From Roseivivax marinus (lineage in GTDB: Bacteria > Pseudomonadota > Alphaproteobacteria > Rhodobacterales > Rhodobacteraceae), in the NCBI RefSeq assembly GCF_900109705.1, contig NZ_FOAI01000018.1, forward strand, positions 1 through 64,000: a DNA stretch of 64,000 bases. The letters run 5' to 3'. The notes below the pieces were generated by a model. It had not been told where the DNA came from. It searched no databases and saw nothing but the letters and a program-made list of their open reading frames with translations. Position numbers and translations under genes: made by a program. This document shows positions 1-8,670 of the stretch, one piece after another. Every line of letters starts with the position of its first letter. Position 1 is the stretch's first letter.

Positions 1-75
1 TCAGACGCACCGCGCAAATAGGCCGGACACACGACCGCTTCTGATAGGTGCGCCACGCTGCATTTTGGACTTGCT

Positions 76-1028
76 ATGCAGGAGCCATCCACACACGACT
101 ATCGCAAGCCGAGCGACGCAGCATTTTATCAAGCATTCGCGGAAGCCGCTGCGCGCCCGAAACCGGCTGACTACACGACGCCTCAGATGGTGGACGACTT
201 CCTCTCAAGCACCGCCATGCCTAAGGGTGAACGATCCCGAGCTGATATTCGGAAGTGGGGCCTTAGATTTGCGGAACATTTCAAGGATGCGCCTGCCGTC
301 ATCTTCGAGGAACGCGGCGCACGGGGCGAGGTGAACACTTGGCGGGCGCTCTGGAAGCACTCGCCCAAGCAGCACGATATGGCAGGCACCCACGCAGTTC
401 GCATTCTCAACTGGGCAGTGGATGAGGGAAAGCTGTCCGAACATCACTGCCATAAGCTCCACAGATTATATGAGGTGGATCGCTCGGAAATCGTATGGAC
501 CCGAAAAGACCGGGAAGCCTTCAACGCGGTCGCGCCGGAGTGGGTGCGCCGGATTCTTTGTGCGAAACCGGCTTGCGACCGGCTGACCTAATCAAGCTGA
601 CCCCGGCCCATGTCGAGCAGACCCCGCGCGCCCGCCGCCTTCGTGTGAGGACAAGCAAGCGCAACCGACTTGCCCACATACCGATTACACCAACGCTGGC
701 TGAGGTGATCGACACGACCCCGGCAGGCAGACTGCTGATCCTCACCAATGCCAACGGGAATGCTTTGACACCGCATCGGGCGTCAGAAGGCGTTCGCCAG
801 TGGCGCGACAAGGCAAAGCTTTCAGATGAGCTACGGCTGTACGACGCGCGCGGAACTGCGGCAACGCGCTTGCTGAACCATGGCCTGTCTCTTGCCGAGA
901 TCGCCAACCACATGGGCTGGTCTGTCCGCTATGCGGCAAACGTGATCGAGCATTACGCCCGAGTGTCGCCAGACGAAACCGACGCGGTCCTGGTTAAACT
1001 GGCTCAAGCGAAAGGGGGTGCAGCGTGA
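76..1028 (+). pseudogene. tyrosine recombinase (phage-type integrase), frameshifted
   Basis: This is a site-specific tyrosine recombinase split between two frames. The first frame runs from 76 to about 560 and carries the N-terminal SAM-like core-binding part. The second runs from about 556 to 1028 and carries the catalytic domain. The catalytic part shows the first arginine box (CETGLRPADLIKL), the second box (YDARGTAATRLL, with Tyr where most relatives have His) and a candidate nucleophile Tyr in VIEHYARVSPDE. The break falls near 550-565 and is consistent with a small deletion, because the downstream frame is offset by one base. Neither half alone is a functional recombinase. The gene points at a tRNA-Cys gene 75 bases away, the classic arrangement at the end of an integrated island. 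A sequencing error is the main alternative. Confidence 0.8.
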
Positions 1029-1033
1029 ACAAA

Positions 1034-1055
1034 ACTGTAAACGCCACTGTAAACG
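1034..1055. repeat. tandem ACTGTAAACG repeat between integrase and tRNA
   Basis: The ten-base word ACTGTAAACG occurs twice, 12 bases apart start to start, directly after the integrase stop and 48 bases before the tRNA 3' end. Short direct repeats beside an attachment site are typical of integrase arm-type or excisionase sites. That role is inferred from position only. Confidence 0.4.
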
Positions 1056-1102
1056 GCACGGCCCGCGCAAGCTGGGGCGACACGCAAGTGTTTGGGAATA
1101 AA

Positions 1103-1176
1103 TGGAGGCGAGTACCGGAATCGAACCGGTGTAGACGGATTTGCAATCCGCTGCGTAACCACTCCGCCAACTCGCC
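1103..1176 (-). tRNA. tRNA-Cys (GCA)
   Basis: Read on the minus strand, the gene folds as a 74-base cloverleaf. The acceptor stem GGCGAGT pairs with ACTCGCC, followed by the discriminator base T and an encoded CCA. The anticodon loop is TTGCAAA, giving anticodon GCA for cysteine. The T-loop segment GGTTCGATTCC is canonical. Its 3' end faces the broken integrase, so it is the probable integration target of the element that occupies the left edge of the window. Confidence 0.97.
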
Positions 1177-1324
1177 AGAGTGACGGGGGAGTAGCGCGGT
1201 GCGGGCGGCGATGCAAGCGTGTAAGGTGGGTGCCGTGGAGTTCGTTCGGGACGTCGAAAAACGGAACCAAGGCGGGGGCCGGACGTTGGCCGACGACAGC
1301 AAGACATATAACGGGAATCGAGAT

Positions 1325-1672
1325 ATGGCCGACACTCAGCTCAAGGACCTAGAAGCGGACGCAAACCGGGCTGCGGGCCGCGACAAGGATGCGCTTTCGG
1401 ATCAGGTGGAGGTGCTGCGCCGCGATCTCGCCAGCATCACCGAAATCCTCTCGGAGATGGGCGTGCGCCGCAAGGACGAGACCGTTGCTGCGGCCCGTGC
1501 ACGGTACGAGCGGATGCGCGGCGAGGGCGAAGCCCGCTGGCACGACGCCCAGAACCGCGCTCACGAAGCGCAGGACGAACTGCTCGCCACCATCCGCCGT
1601 CAGCCCGGCACTGCGCTCGGCGTTGCGATCGGGGCGGGGTTCCTCGCGGGACTGATCTTCGGGCGCAAGTAA
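1325..1672 (+). CDS. DUF883 family (ElaB/YqjD-like) membrane-anchored protein
   Basis: This 115-residue protein has a charged helical N-terminal region of about 90 residues and a single C-terminal hydrophobic segment (GTALGVAIGAGFLAGLIFG) ending in Arg-Lys. That is the layout of the DUF883/ElaB-YqjD family, whose E. coli members are tail-anchored inner-membrane proteins that bind ribosomes in stationary phase. The ATG at 1325 is chosen because the residues upstream in the same frame look non-coding and the family starts close to this point. Two further membrane genes follow at short spacing, suggesting an envelope stress operon. The ribosome-binding role is family knowledge and has not been tested here. 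Confidence 0.85.
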   Translation: MADTQLKDLEADANRAAGRDKDALSDQVEVLRRDLASITEILSEMGVRRKDETVAAARARYERMRGEGEARWHDAQNRAHEAQDELLATIRRQPGTALGVAIGAGFLAGLIFGRK

Positions 1673-1676
1673 CCCG

Positions 1677-2021
1677 ATGGCCATTCTCGCCTATTACGAA
1701 GCCCTCCTGCGCAAGAAAGTGCAGGGGGCCATCTTCAACGGCGTCGGCGGGATTTTCCTGCTGATCGGAACTGGCTTCCTCGCGGCCGCGCTCTGGATGG
1801 TCCTTGCCGAGGTACGGGACGCGAAGTTCGCGGCGACCGTCATGGGCTTCGGCTTCGTGGCGCTGGGATTTGTTGCCATGGGCGTCGGCTCGATCGTGTC
1901 GCGTATGCGCATCCGGCACATGCCTGCACCGCGGGCACGCGTCGGCGGGTCGCCGATGTTCCAGTTGCTTGAAGGATTCCTCGTCGGAATCGACGCGGGA
2001 CGGCGGTCGCGCCGCCGCTGA
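1677..2021 (+). CDS. phage-holin-superfamily-like (DUF1469-type) membrane protein
   Basis: This 114-residue protein begins four bases after the DUF883 stop. It has two membrane segments at about residues 18-45 and 52-75 and a basic tail (RRSRRR). Its length, its two-helix hairpin and its pairing with a DUF883 gene match the Holin-X/DUF1469 group of small inner-membrane proteins often found beside ElaB/YqjD-like genes. No enzymatic motif is visible. The family name is a best match by layout rather than by diagnostic residues. A generic two-helix membrane protein is the alternative. Confidence 0.6.
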   Translation: MAILAYYEALLRKKVQGAIFNGVGGIFLLIGTGFLAAALWMVLAEVRDAKFAATVMGFGFVALGFVAMGVGSIVSRMRIRHMPAPRARVGGSPMFQLLEGFLVGIDAGRRSRRR

Positions 2022-2054
2022 CCCTGCCGACGTAATCGAAAAGGCGCGCCGCTC

Positions 2055-3155
2055 GTGCAGACAGCTCCGGAGTCGATCCGAGTTCCACTCATCGTTCTCG
2101 CGACTATTGCCGCGGGAACGGTTCTTTTCATCGCCAAGGACATTGCCGCCCCAATCGCGCTTGCGGTCGTCATGGGCATTATAGTTGCGCCGCTGATGGA
2201 CGCCCTCGGGCGCATCGGCGTTCCCGGCGGTCTTGCCGCGACTCTGATCCTGGTGTCGGTGGTCGCAGGCCTCGCGGCGCTGGTCTTTGCGCTCGAGCCG
2301 TTGTTCTGGAAGATCGTCGACGCCGTGCCGACCATCAGGTTCGAGCTCAGGTCCCTGGTCTACGATTTCCAGGGGATCATCCAGGGCATCGACGACGCGC
2401 AGGAACAGATGCAGGAGGCGCTCGGCGCGGCTGCGAAGGTGGCTGAAGGAGCCGCCGAGGGCGCGAAGGAGGCGGCGGCAGAAGAGGGTGCCGAGGAGGG
2501 CATGCCGGAGATGCCGACCCTCACCGACGCGATCTTCCTCGCACCGATCATCCTCGGCCAGTTCCTGATCTTTGCGGGCACGCTCTACTTCTTTCTTGTC
2601 ACGCGGCACCGCGTCTACGCCGCCCTGGCCCAGCGTCTGAGCCAGGTGGGTGAATCCGCACAGCTGAGAAGCCGCTTTCACCGCGCCGAATATCTTGTCT
2701 CGCGCTACTTCGCGACGATCACCGTCATCAACGTGACGGTGGGCTTCGCGCTGGCAGGCTATCTCATGGCCATCGGTCAGCCGCTGCCGCTGGTGTGGGG
2801 GGCCGCGGCGGCGATCCTGAACTTCGTCCTTTACGTGGGGCCGGCGGCGATGGCCTGCGGACTGCTGCTTGGCGGCGTGATCGCGTTCGACGGACTCATG
2901 AGCTTTGCCCCGGTGATCGGCTACCTGTGCATCAACATGACCGAGGCGCAATTCGTCACGCCGTCACTCGTGGGCAAGCACGTGGCGCTCAACCCGCTGC
3001 TGGTCTTCGTGGTGCTCTGCTTCGGACTGTGGTTCTGGGGCCCGATCGGCGGTGTCGTGGCGATCCCCGCCATCGTCATTCTCATGTCCCTGATCGACGA
3101 TCCGGCGAGCCGCAGCGCCGCGCCGCAGGAGACGCGCATTCCGCGCAAGGGGTAA
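2055..3155 (+). CDS. AI-2E family transporter (PerM/TqsA-like)
   Basis: This is a 366-residue polytopic membrane protein. Paired hydrophobic helices lie at the N-terminus (about residues 8-45 and 55-80), a charged Ala/Glu-rich cytoplasmic segment at about 110-150, and a run of helices from about 165 to the end containing GKHVALNPLLVFVVL and GPIGGVVAIPAIV. These C-terminal segments are characteristic of the AI-2E family, named for TqsA but including exporters and Na+/H+ antiporters of varied function. The start is a GTG, and no upstream ATG is available in frame. The Glu-rich insert is longer than in many relatives. The substrate cannot be told from the sequence. Confidence 0.85.
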   Translation: MQTAPESIRVPLIVLATIAAGTVLFIAKDIAAPIALAVVMGIIVAPLMDALGRIGVPGGLAATLILVSVVAGLAALVFALEPLFWKIVDAVPTIRFELRSLVYDFQGIIQGIDDAQEQMQEALGAAAKVAEGAAEGAKEAAAEEGAEEGMPEMPTLTDAIFLAPIILGQFLIFAGTLYFFLVTRHRVYAALAQRLSQVGESAQLRSRFHRAEYLVSRYFATITVINVTVGFALAGYLMAIGQPLPLVWGAAAAILNFVLYVGPAAMACGLLLGGVIAFDGLMSFAPVIGYLCINMTEAQFVTPSLVGKHVALNPLLVFVVLCFGLWFWGPIGGVVAIPAIVILMSLIDDPASRSAAPQETRIPRKG

Positions 3156-3173
3156 GGCAGGCGCCGCCCGCCC

Positions 3174-3275
3174 GGCATGCACGCGGGCCGTGCATGCTGC
3201 CCCGCGGCGACAGCTTCAGAGAATTGACCGTAAATGATGCCGTGCCACATTGCCGGACCGGGCGGGCTGTGGCAC
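3174..3275. repeat. two inverted repeats upstream of pcm
   Basis: GCATGCAC (3175-3182) and GTGCATGC (3190-3197) form an 8-bp perfect hairpin with a 7-base loop. GTGCCACA (3242-3249) and TGTGGCAC (3268-3275) form a second perfect 8-bp inverted repeat with an 18-base spacer. The first may help terminate the AI-2E transcript, although it lacks a T-tract. The second lies in the likely promoter region of pcm. Confidence 0.45.
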
Positions 3276-3313
3276 AACGAGGTCAACCGCGTCTGAACGG
3301 AAGAGTTTAGTTC

Positions 3314-3970
3314 ATGGCAGACGAAGCCCGCCGCCGCACGATGATGGTCGACACGCAGGTCCGCACGGCCGACGTGACCAAGTTCCCGATCATCTCCGCG
3401 ATGCTGAAAACCCCGCGCGAGGCGTTCCTGCCGTCCGAACGGAGCGCTGCCGCCTACGCGAGCGAGAACGTGCCCCTCGGCGTCGCGAACCGCGTGCTGC
3501 TCGAACCGCGCACCTTCGCCAAGATGCTCGACGCGCTGAACCTGACGCGCGACATGCTCGTGCTCGATATCGGGTCGGGCTACGGCTACTCGGCCGCCGT
3601 GATCTCCGAAATCGCTGAAGCGGTCGTGGCGGTGGAGGAGGACGAGCATCTCGCCGACGAGGCGCAGCAACTGCTCACCGAACACCACGCCGACAACGTG
3701 ATCCTGCACCGCGGCCCCCTGACCGAGGGCGCGGCCGAACATGGTCCCTACGACGCCATCGTCATCGAGGGCGGGGTCGAGACGGTGCCGGACACGCTTC
3801 TGGCGCAGATCAAGGACGGCGGGCGCATCGCCTGCGTCTTCCAGGAAGGCCGGCTCGGGGTCGTGCGCGTGGGCTACAAGCTCGATGGGCACGTGACCTG
3901 GCGCTTCTCGTTTAATGCCGGGGCGCCGGTTCTGCCGGGCTTCGAAAAAGAAACCGCCTTCGCCCTGTAA
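3314..3970 (+). CDS. pcm: protein-L-isoaspartate O-methyltransferase
   Basis: This 218-residue cytoplasmic enzyme methylates isoaspartyl residues in damaged proteins using S-adenosylmethionine. The SAM-binding motif I is visible as LDIGSGYGYSAAV (residues about 79-91). The acidic residues of motif II follow in VAVEEDEHLA, and YDAIVIEGGVETVPD corresponds to the post-II region. The N-terminal MMVDTQVR and the conserved LLEPRTFAKML are typical of the alphaproteobacterial version, which is shorter and more diverged than E. coli Pcm. It precedes tolC by 66 bases, an order seen in related bacteria, so the two may be cotranscribed. The repair role is family knowledge. Confidence 0.85.
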   Translation: MADEARRRTMMVDTQVRTADVTKFPIISAMLKTPREAFLPSERSAAAYASENVPLGVANRVLLEPRTFAKMLDALNLTRDMLVLDIGSGYGYSAAVISEIAEAVVAVEEDEHLADEAQQLLTEHHADNVILHRGPLTEGAAEHGPYDAIVIEGGVETVPDTLLAQIKDGGRIACVFQEGRLGVVRVGYKLDGHVTWRFSFNAGAPVLPGFEKETAFAL

Positions 3971-4036
3971 TACAGGGGCAGCGGAAAGCGGCCGGGCGCT
4001 GAGGTCCGGCGCGGAACATCGGGCAGGAGGGGCAGC

Positions 4037-5485
4037 ATGGCCTCGATCGTAGTCAGACGACTCGTCGCGGCGGCGTGCGCCGCGGTGACAATCAGCGCCG
4101 CCACCGGGGCCGCGCGGGCCGACACGCTCGCGGATGCCATGGTCGGCGCTTACACCAGCAGTGGCCTTCTGGAACAGAACCGCGCCGTTCTGCGCGCCGC
4201 GGACGAGGACGTGGCACAGGCGGTCGCGGCGCTGCGTCCGGTCATCAGCTGGTCCGCCGAGGTCAACCGCGGCTTCGGCACGGCGCAAAGCACCCAGAGC
4301 CAGCAGAACCCGCTGACCGGCCAGACCACCAGCACCACGGTTACCCAGAACACCGTGTCGAACCAGGCCTCGGTGGGCCTCTCGGCGCAGCTTCTGGTTT
4401 ACGATTTCGGCCGCACCCGGATGGGCGTGGATCTCGCCAAGGAATCCGTGCTCGCCGCGCGCCAGAGCCTCGTGGGCATCGAGCAGCAGGTTCTCCTGCG
4501 CGCCGTGTCCGCCTTCTGGGAGGTGCGCCGCGCGCAGCAGACCGTGGACCTGCGCCAGAGCAACCTGCGCCTGATCGAACGGGAACTGCAGGCCGCCCGC
4601 GACCGCTTCGAGGTCGGTGAAGTGACCCGCACGGACGTGGCGCTGGCCGAGGCCCGCCTCGCCGAGGCGCGCAGCCAGCTCGCCATCGCGCGCGGCAACC
4701 TGACCAGCGCGCAGGAGGAATACTTCGCCGCGGTCGGCCGCCGGCCCGGGACGCTGACGCCGCCCCAGGCGGTGCCGAGGGTGCCCGCCACGGTCGAGTC
4801 GGCCACCAACACCGCGCTGCGGCTGCATCCCGAGATCATCGCGCAGCAGCATCGCGTCACGGTGGCCGAGCTGCAGATCGCGATTGCCGAGGCGGCGCAG
4901 AAGCCGACGGTTAACCTCTCCGGGCAGTACGGCTACTCGACCGATCTCGACAGCACCGATTTCAGCCGTTCCGGTTCGGTTTCGCTGGGCGCGTCCGGCC
5001 CGATCTACCGCGGCGGCGAGCTGACGTCGCTGGTGCGGCAGGCGATGGCACAGCGGGACCAGCAGCGCGCGCAGCTCCTTCAGGTGTCGCGCCAGATCCG
5101 CCAGAACGTGGCCGGCGCCTACATCGCGCTGCAGACCGCGCGCGCCTCGATCGAGGCCGGCGACAACCAGGTGCGCGCCGCGCAAATCGCCTTCGAGGGC
5201 ATCCGCGAGGAAGCGACGCTCGGCGCCCGGACAACGCTCGACGTGCTCGAGGCCGAGCAGGACCTGCTCGATGCGCGCACTCTCGTGGTGTCGGCACGGG
5301 TGGACCAGTACATCGCGGCCTACAACGTCATCTCTGCGATGGGCCTCCTGACGGTCGAACAGCTCGACCTGCCGGTGCAGCGCTACGATCCGTCGGTCTA
5401 TTACAACATGGTCAAGAACGCTCCGGCACGCTCGGTGCAGGGCGAACGCCTCGACCGTGTGCTGCGCGCGATCGGAAGAGACTAG
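4037..5485 (+). CDS. tolC: TolC family outer-membrane efflux protein
   Basis: This 482-residue outer-membrane channel subunit works with type I secretion and multidrug efflux systems. A signal peptide covers about residues 1-28 (cut near GAARA-D). Two internally repeated OEP halves follow, each with long coiled-coil segments rich in Ala, Gln and Arg (for example ESVLAARQSLVGIEQQVLLR, then RDRFEVGEVTRTDVALAEAR). The second half ends in the conserved EGIREEATLGARTTLDVLEA. An AGGAGG ribosome site lies just ahead of the ATG. It is the natural outer-membrane partner for the RTX-tailed 5'-nucleotidase at 34859-39217, although no matching inner-membrane ABC/HlyD pair is present in the window. Confidence 0.92.
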   Translation: MASIVVRRLVAAACAAVTISAATGAARADTLADAMVGAYTSSGLLEQNRAVLRAADEDVAQAVAALRPVISWSAEVNRGFGTAQSTQSQQNPLTGQTTSTTVTQNTVSNQASVGLSAQLLVYDFGRTRMGVDLAKESVLAARQSLVGIEQQVLLRAVSAFWEVRRAQQTVDLRQSNLRLIERELQAARDRFEVGEVTRTDVALAEARLAEARSQLAIARGNLTSAQEEYFAAVGRRPGTLTPPQAVPRVPATVESATNTALRLHPEIIAQQHRVTVAELQIAIAEAAQKPTVNLSGQYGYSTDLDSTDFSRSGSVSLGASGPIYRGGELTSLVRQAMAQRDQQRAQLLQVSRQIRQNVAGAYIALQTARASIEAGDNQVRAAQIAFEGIREEATLGARTTLDVLEAEQDLLDARTLVVSARVDQYIAAYNVISAMGLLTVEQLDLPVQRYDPSVYYNMVKNAPARSVQGERLDRVLRAIGRD

Positions 5486-5555
5486 AATTGTCACGGTCTG
5501 TTGTGCCGATTCACCTCCGCCTGTAGTCTGGACGAGAGGCGAGAGTGGTACGACA

Positions 5556-6656
5556 ATGACAAATCACGCTACCAACGCGGAAATCGAGGATGTTTTGTCC
5601 TCGATCCGGCGACTGGTGTCGCAGGACACCCGGCCCGAGGAACGCGATTCCGAGCCCGTCGCGGCGGACGCGGCGCCCAGACCGGCGCCGACACCCGCTC
5701 CCGACCGCGGAACGCTGATTTTGACGCCGCAACAGCGCGTTCCCGATACGGAAACAACGCCGCCTGAAACCTCGCGCAAAGCTTCGGCTTCTGTCGTGTC
5801 GGACACGTTCGAGTGGGCGCCTCGGAAGGAGCGGCACATCGCGTCTCCGGACCCCGTGGCAAAGGTCGAGACGTCGAAGGGTTCCGAGCCCGACCTGTCG
5901 GAGCCACTGACGCTCGACGACACGCTCCGCGCCGATGATCGCCCGGCCAAGGCCGAGACGGGCAAGGCGAGCGAGGAACCGAAGTCGCAGAGCTCTGCCG
6001 GCTCCGACATGTTGCGCGCGTTGGTGGCCGAGGAACTCGCACGCGTGGTGGCGGAGCCTGACGAGTCCGACGCGCCCGGGGACGCGCCGCACCAGACGAC
6101 CGGCGCCGATGCCGACCACCCCGAGGCGGAACACCCCGAGCCGGGGGCCGACACCACCGAGGCGACCGACGAGGCCTTAGCACCGGAGGCCGCGTTCTTC
6201 GCGGGCACCGACCCGGATGAGGCAGGGGGCGCGTTCGAGGACGATCCCGAGGCGCCTGCGACCTTCTCGCAACCTGCTAAGGACCCCGAGCCAGCGGCCG
6301 AGGCGCCCGAAGCGCGTGGCGAAAAGCCGGGCGCGCCGGATGCTGCCGCTCCCCGCGCCCGTTCGCTGGAGGACAAGATCGCCGAACTCGAGGCGATGAT
6401 CGCTCAGGCGGACGCCGAGTGGGACGTAGAGGACGGCCGTCGCGGTGGTCCCATCCCCGGTCCCTGGCCGCGTGCGGTGGCGCCGACCACGCCGCAGCCG
6501 CCCGCGGTGGCGTATGACGTGGACCTGCGCGCACTTGTCGCCGACATCGTGCGGGAAGAGCTGCAGGGCGTGCTGGGCGAACGCATCACCCGCAATGTCC
6601 GCAAGCTCGTCCGTCGCGAAATCCAGCGCGCGCTGATCGGCCACGAGATCGACTAA
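5556..6656 (+). CDS. popZ: PopZ-like polar organising protein (DUF2497)
   Basis: This 366-residue protein has the PopZ layout: a short conserved N-terminal helix (EIEDVLSSIRRLVSQD, residues about 8-23), a very long acidic Pro/Ala/Glu/Asp-rich linker (about 25-310), and a conserved C-terminal oligomerisation region of two helices (LRALVADIVREELQGVLGER and NVRKLVRREIQRALIG). In Caulobacter PopZ forms a condensate at the cell pole that anchors the ParB-parS centromere complex and client proteins. The linker here is much longer than the roughly 80 residues of Caulobacter PopZ. The ATG at 5556 is chosen because the conserved helix starts seven residues later and upstream codons overlap the tolC end. 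A strong terminator follows at 6700. Confidence 0.82.
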   Translation: MTNHATNAEIEDVLSSIRRLVSQDTRPEERDSEPVAADAAPRPAPTPAPDRGTLILTPQQRVPDTETTPPETSRKASASVVSDTFEWAPRKERHIASPDPVAKVETSKGSEPDLSEPLTLDDTLRADDRPAKAETGKASEEPKSQSSAGSDMLRALVAEELARVVAEPDESDAPGDAPHQTTGADADHPEAEHPEPGADTTEATDEALAPEAAFFAGTDPDEAGGAFEDDPEAPATFSQPAKDPEPAAEAPEARGEKPGAPDAAAPRARSLEDKIAELEAMIAQADAEWDVEDGRRGGPIPGPWPRAVAPTTPQPPAVAYDVDLRALVADIVREELQGVLGERITRNVRKLVRREIQRALIGHEID

Positions 6657-6699
6657 CGATCCACGGCCTGCGCGGCGGATCGCATCCGTGACGACCATT

Positions 6700-6731
6700 A
6701 AAAAAGCGCGCCCTGCGACGGGCGCGCTTTT
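6700..6731. terminator. bidirectional rho-independent terminator
   Basis: A 12-bp perfect stem (AAAAGCGCGCCC pairing with GGGCGCGCTTTT) encloses a six-base loop, with A-runs on one side and T-runs on the other. It sits between the convergent popZ and the minus-strand gene ending at 6757, so it can serve both. Confidence 0.9.
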
Positions 6732-6756
6732 GAGGATCTGGCTGGGGATCGGCGGA

Positions 6757-7086
6757 TCAGGCGGCTTCGGCCGCATCCGCGATCAGCGCAGCGCTACGGC
6801 GCTCGCTTTCCTCGCGCGACAGCGCGACGGAGGTGCGAACACCCTTCGACACGAATTCCATCAGGCCTTCGACGACCCGTTCGTTCGGGTCGATTCCGGC
6901 GCAGCTCAGGACTTCGCGCCCGTCGCGCGAGCGCGCCCAGCGAGCGATCTGTTCCGGACCATTGCCGTACTTCTTGTCGTCGGCAATGGCATCGTCGAGA
7001 GCGGCGAGAACAACGGCAGCGAACAGTTTGCGGGCACGGTTGCCCTGTTCGGCGTTGAACGCCGTCCCATCCACGAAATCTCGCAT
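6757..7086 (-). CDS. small conserved Rhodobacterales protein (DUF6280-like)
   Basis: This 109-residue soluble protein has no signal peptide, membrane segment or catalytic motif. It begins MRDFVDGTAFNAEQGNRARK and carries a helical, charged body with ARWARSRDGREVL in the middle and an Ala/Glu-rich tail. I recognise it as a protein conserved across roseobacters, probably the one catalogued as DUF6280, but its function is unknown. The ATG at 7086 is used because the 98 codons upstream in the same frame overlap the divergent efp promoter region and look non-coding. It is transcribed divergently from efp across about 220 bases. Confidence 0.65.
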   Translation of the reverse strand: MRDFVDGTAFNAEQGNRARKLFAAVVLAALDDAIADDKKYGNGPEQIARWARSRDGREVLSCAGIDPNERVVEGLMEFVSKGVRTSVALSREESERRSAALIADAAEAA

Positions 7087-7303
7087 GATGCGTCCTTGTT
7101 TTATTTGTCTTGTAATTCCGGGCGTGAGGGGCCTTATCGCTGATGCAGCTTGATTCGCATAGCCCGCAAACGCATGGCACCCTTGCGGGTGGCGCATGGC
7201 TGGCAGCGCGGGGCACACGATATCTGGTAAGCTTGCAGGGGCAGCATCCTCCAGATATAGGCGGGCGCACACGAGGATCAACAATTCGCCACGGTATTGT
7301 CCC

Positions 7304-7867
7304 ATGCCCAAGATCAACGGTAACGAGATCCGCCCCGGCAACGTTCTCGAGCACGACGGTGGCCTGTGGGCCGCGGTCAAGGTCGATCACGTAAAGCCCG
7401 GTAAAGGTGGTGCATTCGCGCAAGTCGAGATGCGCAACCTCCGCAACGGCTCCAAGCTGAACGAACGCTTCCGCTCTGCCGACAAGGTCGAGCGCGTGCG
7501 CCTCGAACAGCGCGACATGCAGTTCCTGTTCGAGACCGACGGTCTGCTGACCTTCATGGACGCCGAAACCTTCGACCAGGTGACACTGCCCGCCGAGATC
7601 CTCGGCGACCGGCGTCCCTTCCTGCAGGACGGCATGACGATCGTCGTGGAATTCCACGAGGAAGAGGCGCTGAACGCCACGCTGCCGCAGAAGGTCACCT
7701 GCAAGGTCGTGGAGACCGAGCCGGTGGTGAAGGGCCAGACCGCGGCGAACTCGTTCAAGCCCGCGATCCTCGACAACGGCGTGAAGGTCCAGGTGCCGCC
7801 CTTCGTCGGGCCCGACGAGGATATCGTCGTGAACACCGAGACCATGGAATACGCCGAGCGCGCGTGA
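7304..7867 (+). CDS. efp: translation elongation factor P
   Basis: EF-P has 187 residues, the normal family length, and rescues ribosomes stalled on polyproline. The N-terminal KOW-like domain contains the functional tip VKPGKGGAF with Lys34 in place, the residue that is beta-lysylated in bacteria that have EpmA/EpmB. Two OB-fold domains follow, with the family signature region around [19 protein letters not shown] at the end. The start at 7304 gives the canonical [13 protein letters not shown]-terminus. A downstream sulfotransferase overlaps the stop codon by four bases, so the two genes are probably translationally coupled. Confidence 0.97.
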   Translation: MPKINGNEIRPGNVLEHDGGLWAAVKVDHVKPGKGGAFAQVEMRNLRNGSKLNERFRSADKVERVRLEQRDMQFLFETDGLLTFMDAETFDQVTLPAEILGDRRPFLQDGMTIVVEFHEEEALNATLPQKVTCKVVETEPVVKGQTAANSFKPAILDNGVKVQVPPFVGPDEDIVVNTETMEYAERA

Positions 7868-8670
7868 GCGCCGGCAAAGGGCCGGGACGGACCGGACCGG
7901 CACACCGCTACGTCTTCGTCGGCGGTCTGCATCGGTCCGGCACCTCGCCGCTCACCCGGATGATCGAAGGACTGCCCGGCGTGTCGGGCATCTCCGGCGC
8001 ACCGGTGCCAGAGCAGGAGGGCGTCTACCTCCAGGGCGCGATCCCGCACACCGCCCTTCACGGGCGTCCCATGCACTTCGCCACCGATCCCGCGCAGCAC
8101 CATGTCGAGGGCTCGATCTACGACCGTCTCGACGTGCGCGAGCGGATCGAGGCCGACTGGACCCCGTGGTTTGCCCCCGGTGCCGCGTGGCGGGTCGAGA
8201 AGTCGCCGCCGAACATGACACGCACGCGGCTCTACCAGCAGCTCTTTCCGCTGTCGCATCAGGTGGTGATCCTGCGTCATCCGCAGGCCGTGCACGGCGC
8301 GGTGTCGAAATGGGTGGACCTAGGGCAGGGCGGAGCGCTTGCGCACTGGCTCGAGGCACATGCCCGGCTGCGCGCGGACCTCGCACACCTGCACCACGTC
8401 CTCGTCATCCGCTACGAGGACCTCGTCGCGGACCCCGACCGCTACCGCCGGGGCATCGCGGCCTTTCTCGGGATCGAGGCCGAGGGCGCGGCCGAGACCG
8501 GTCTGGCGGATCGCAACCACACCTATCCCGGCTGGGCGCTGTCCGACGATGAGGCCGCGGCCTGCGCCGAGTGGGGCTATGCCAGCGACATGGGCGTGAC
8601 CGAGTGGACGCCCGTCGTGAACCACGCGCTGAACGCGGTGCGCGAGAAGGTGCTGCGGATCCTCACCTGA
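7864..8670 (+). CDS. sulfotransferase family protein
   Basis: This 268-residue cytoplasmic protein has the 5'-phosphosulfate-binding loop of PAPS-dependent sulfotransferases near its start ([17 protein letters not shown], residues about 20-36). The second PAPS contact region is seen around [17 protein letters not shown] (about 137-153), and [15 protein letters not shown] is the usual helix near the end. The start is a GTG inside the efp stop (GTGA overlap). The acceptor is unknown. The next genes on the opposite strand are glycosyltransferases, so a sulfated sugar or lipid is a reasonable guess, but the strand switch argues against a single operon. Confidence 0.8.
   Translation: MSAGKGPGRTGPAHRYVFVGGLHRSGTSPLTRMIEGLPGVSGISGAPVPEQEGVYLQGAIPHTALHGRPMHFATDPAQHHVEGSIYDRLDVRERIEADWTPWFAPGAAWRVEKSPPNMTRTRLYQQLFPLSHQVVILRHPQAVHGAVSKWVDLGQGGALAHWLEAHARLRADLAHLHHVLVIRYEDLVADPDRYRRGIAAFLGIEAEGAAETGLADRNHTYPGWALSDDEAAACAEWGYASDMGVTEWTPVVNHALNAVREKVLRILT

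Noticed and set aside
1025-1183. A GTG frame overlapping the integrase stop and reading through tRNA-Cys
   Set aside because: It runs antisense through the tRNA, and there is no conserved domain. Such tRNA-antisense frames are a known annotation artefact.
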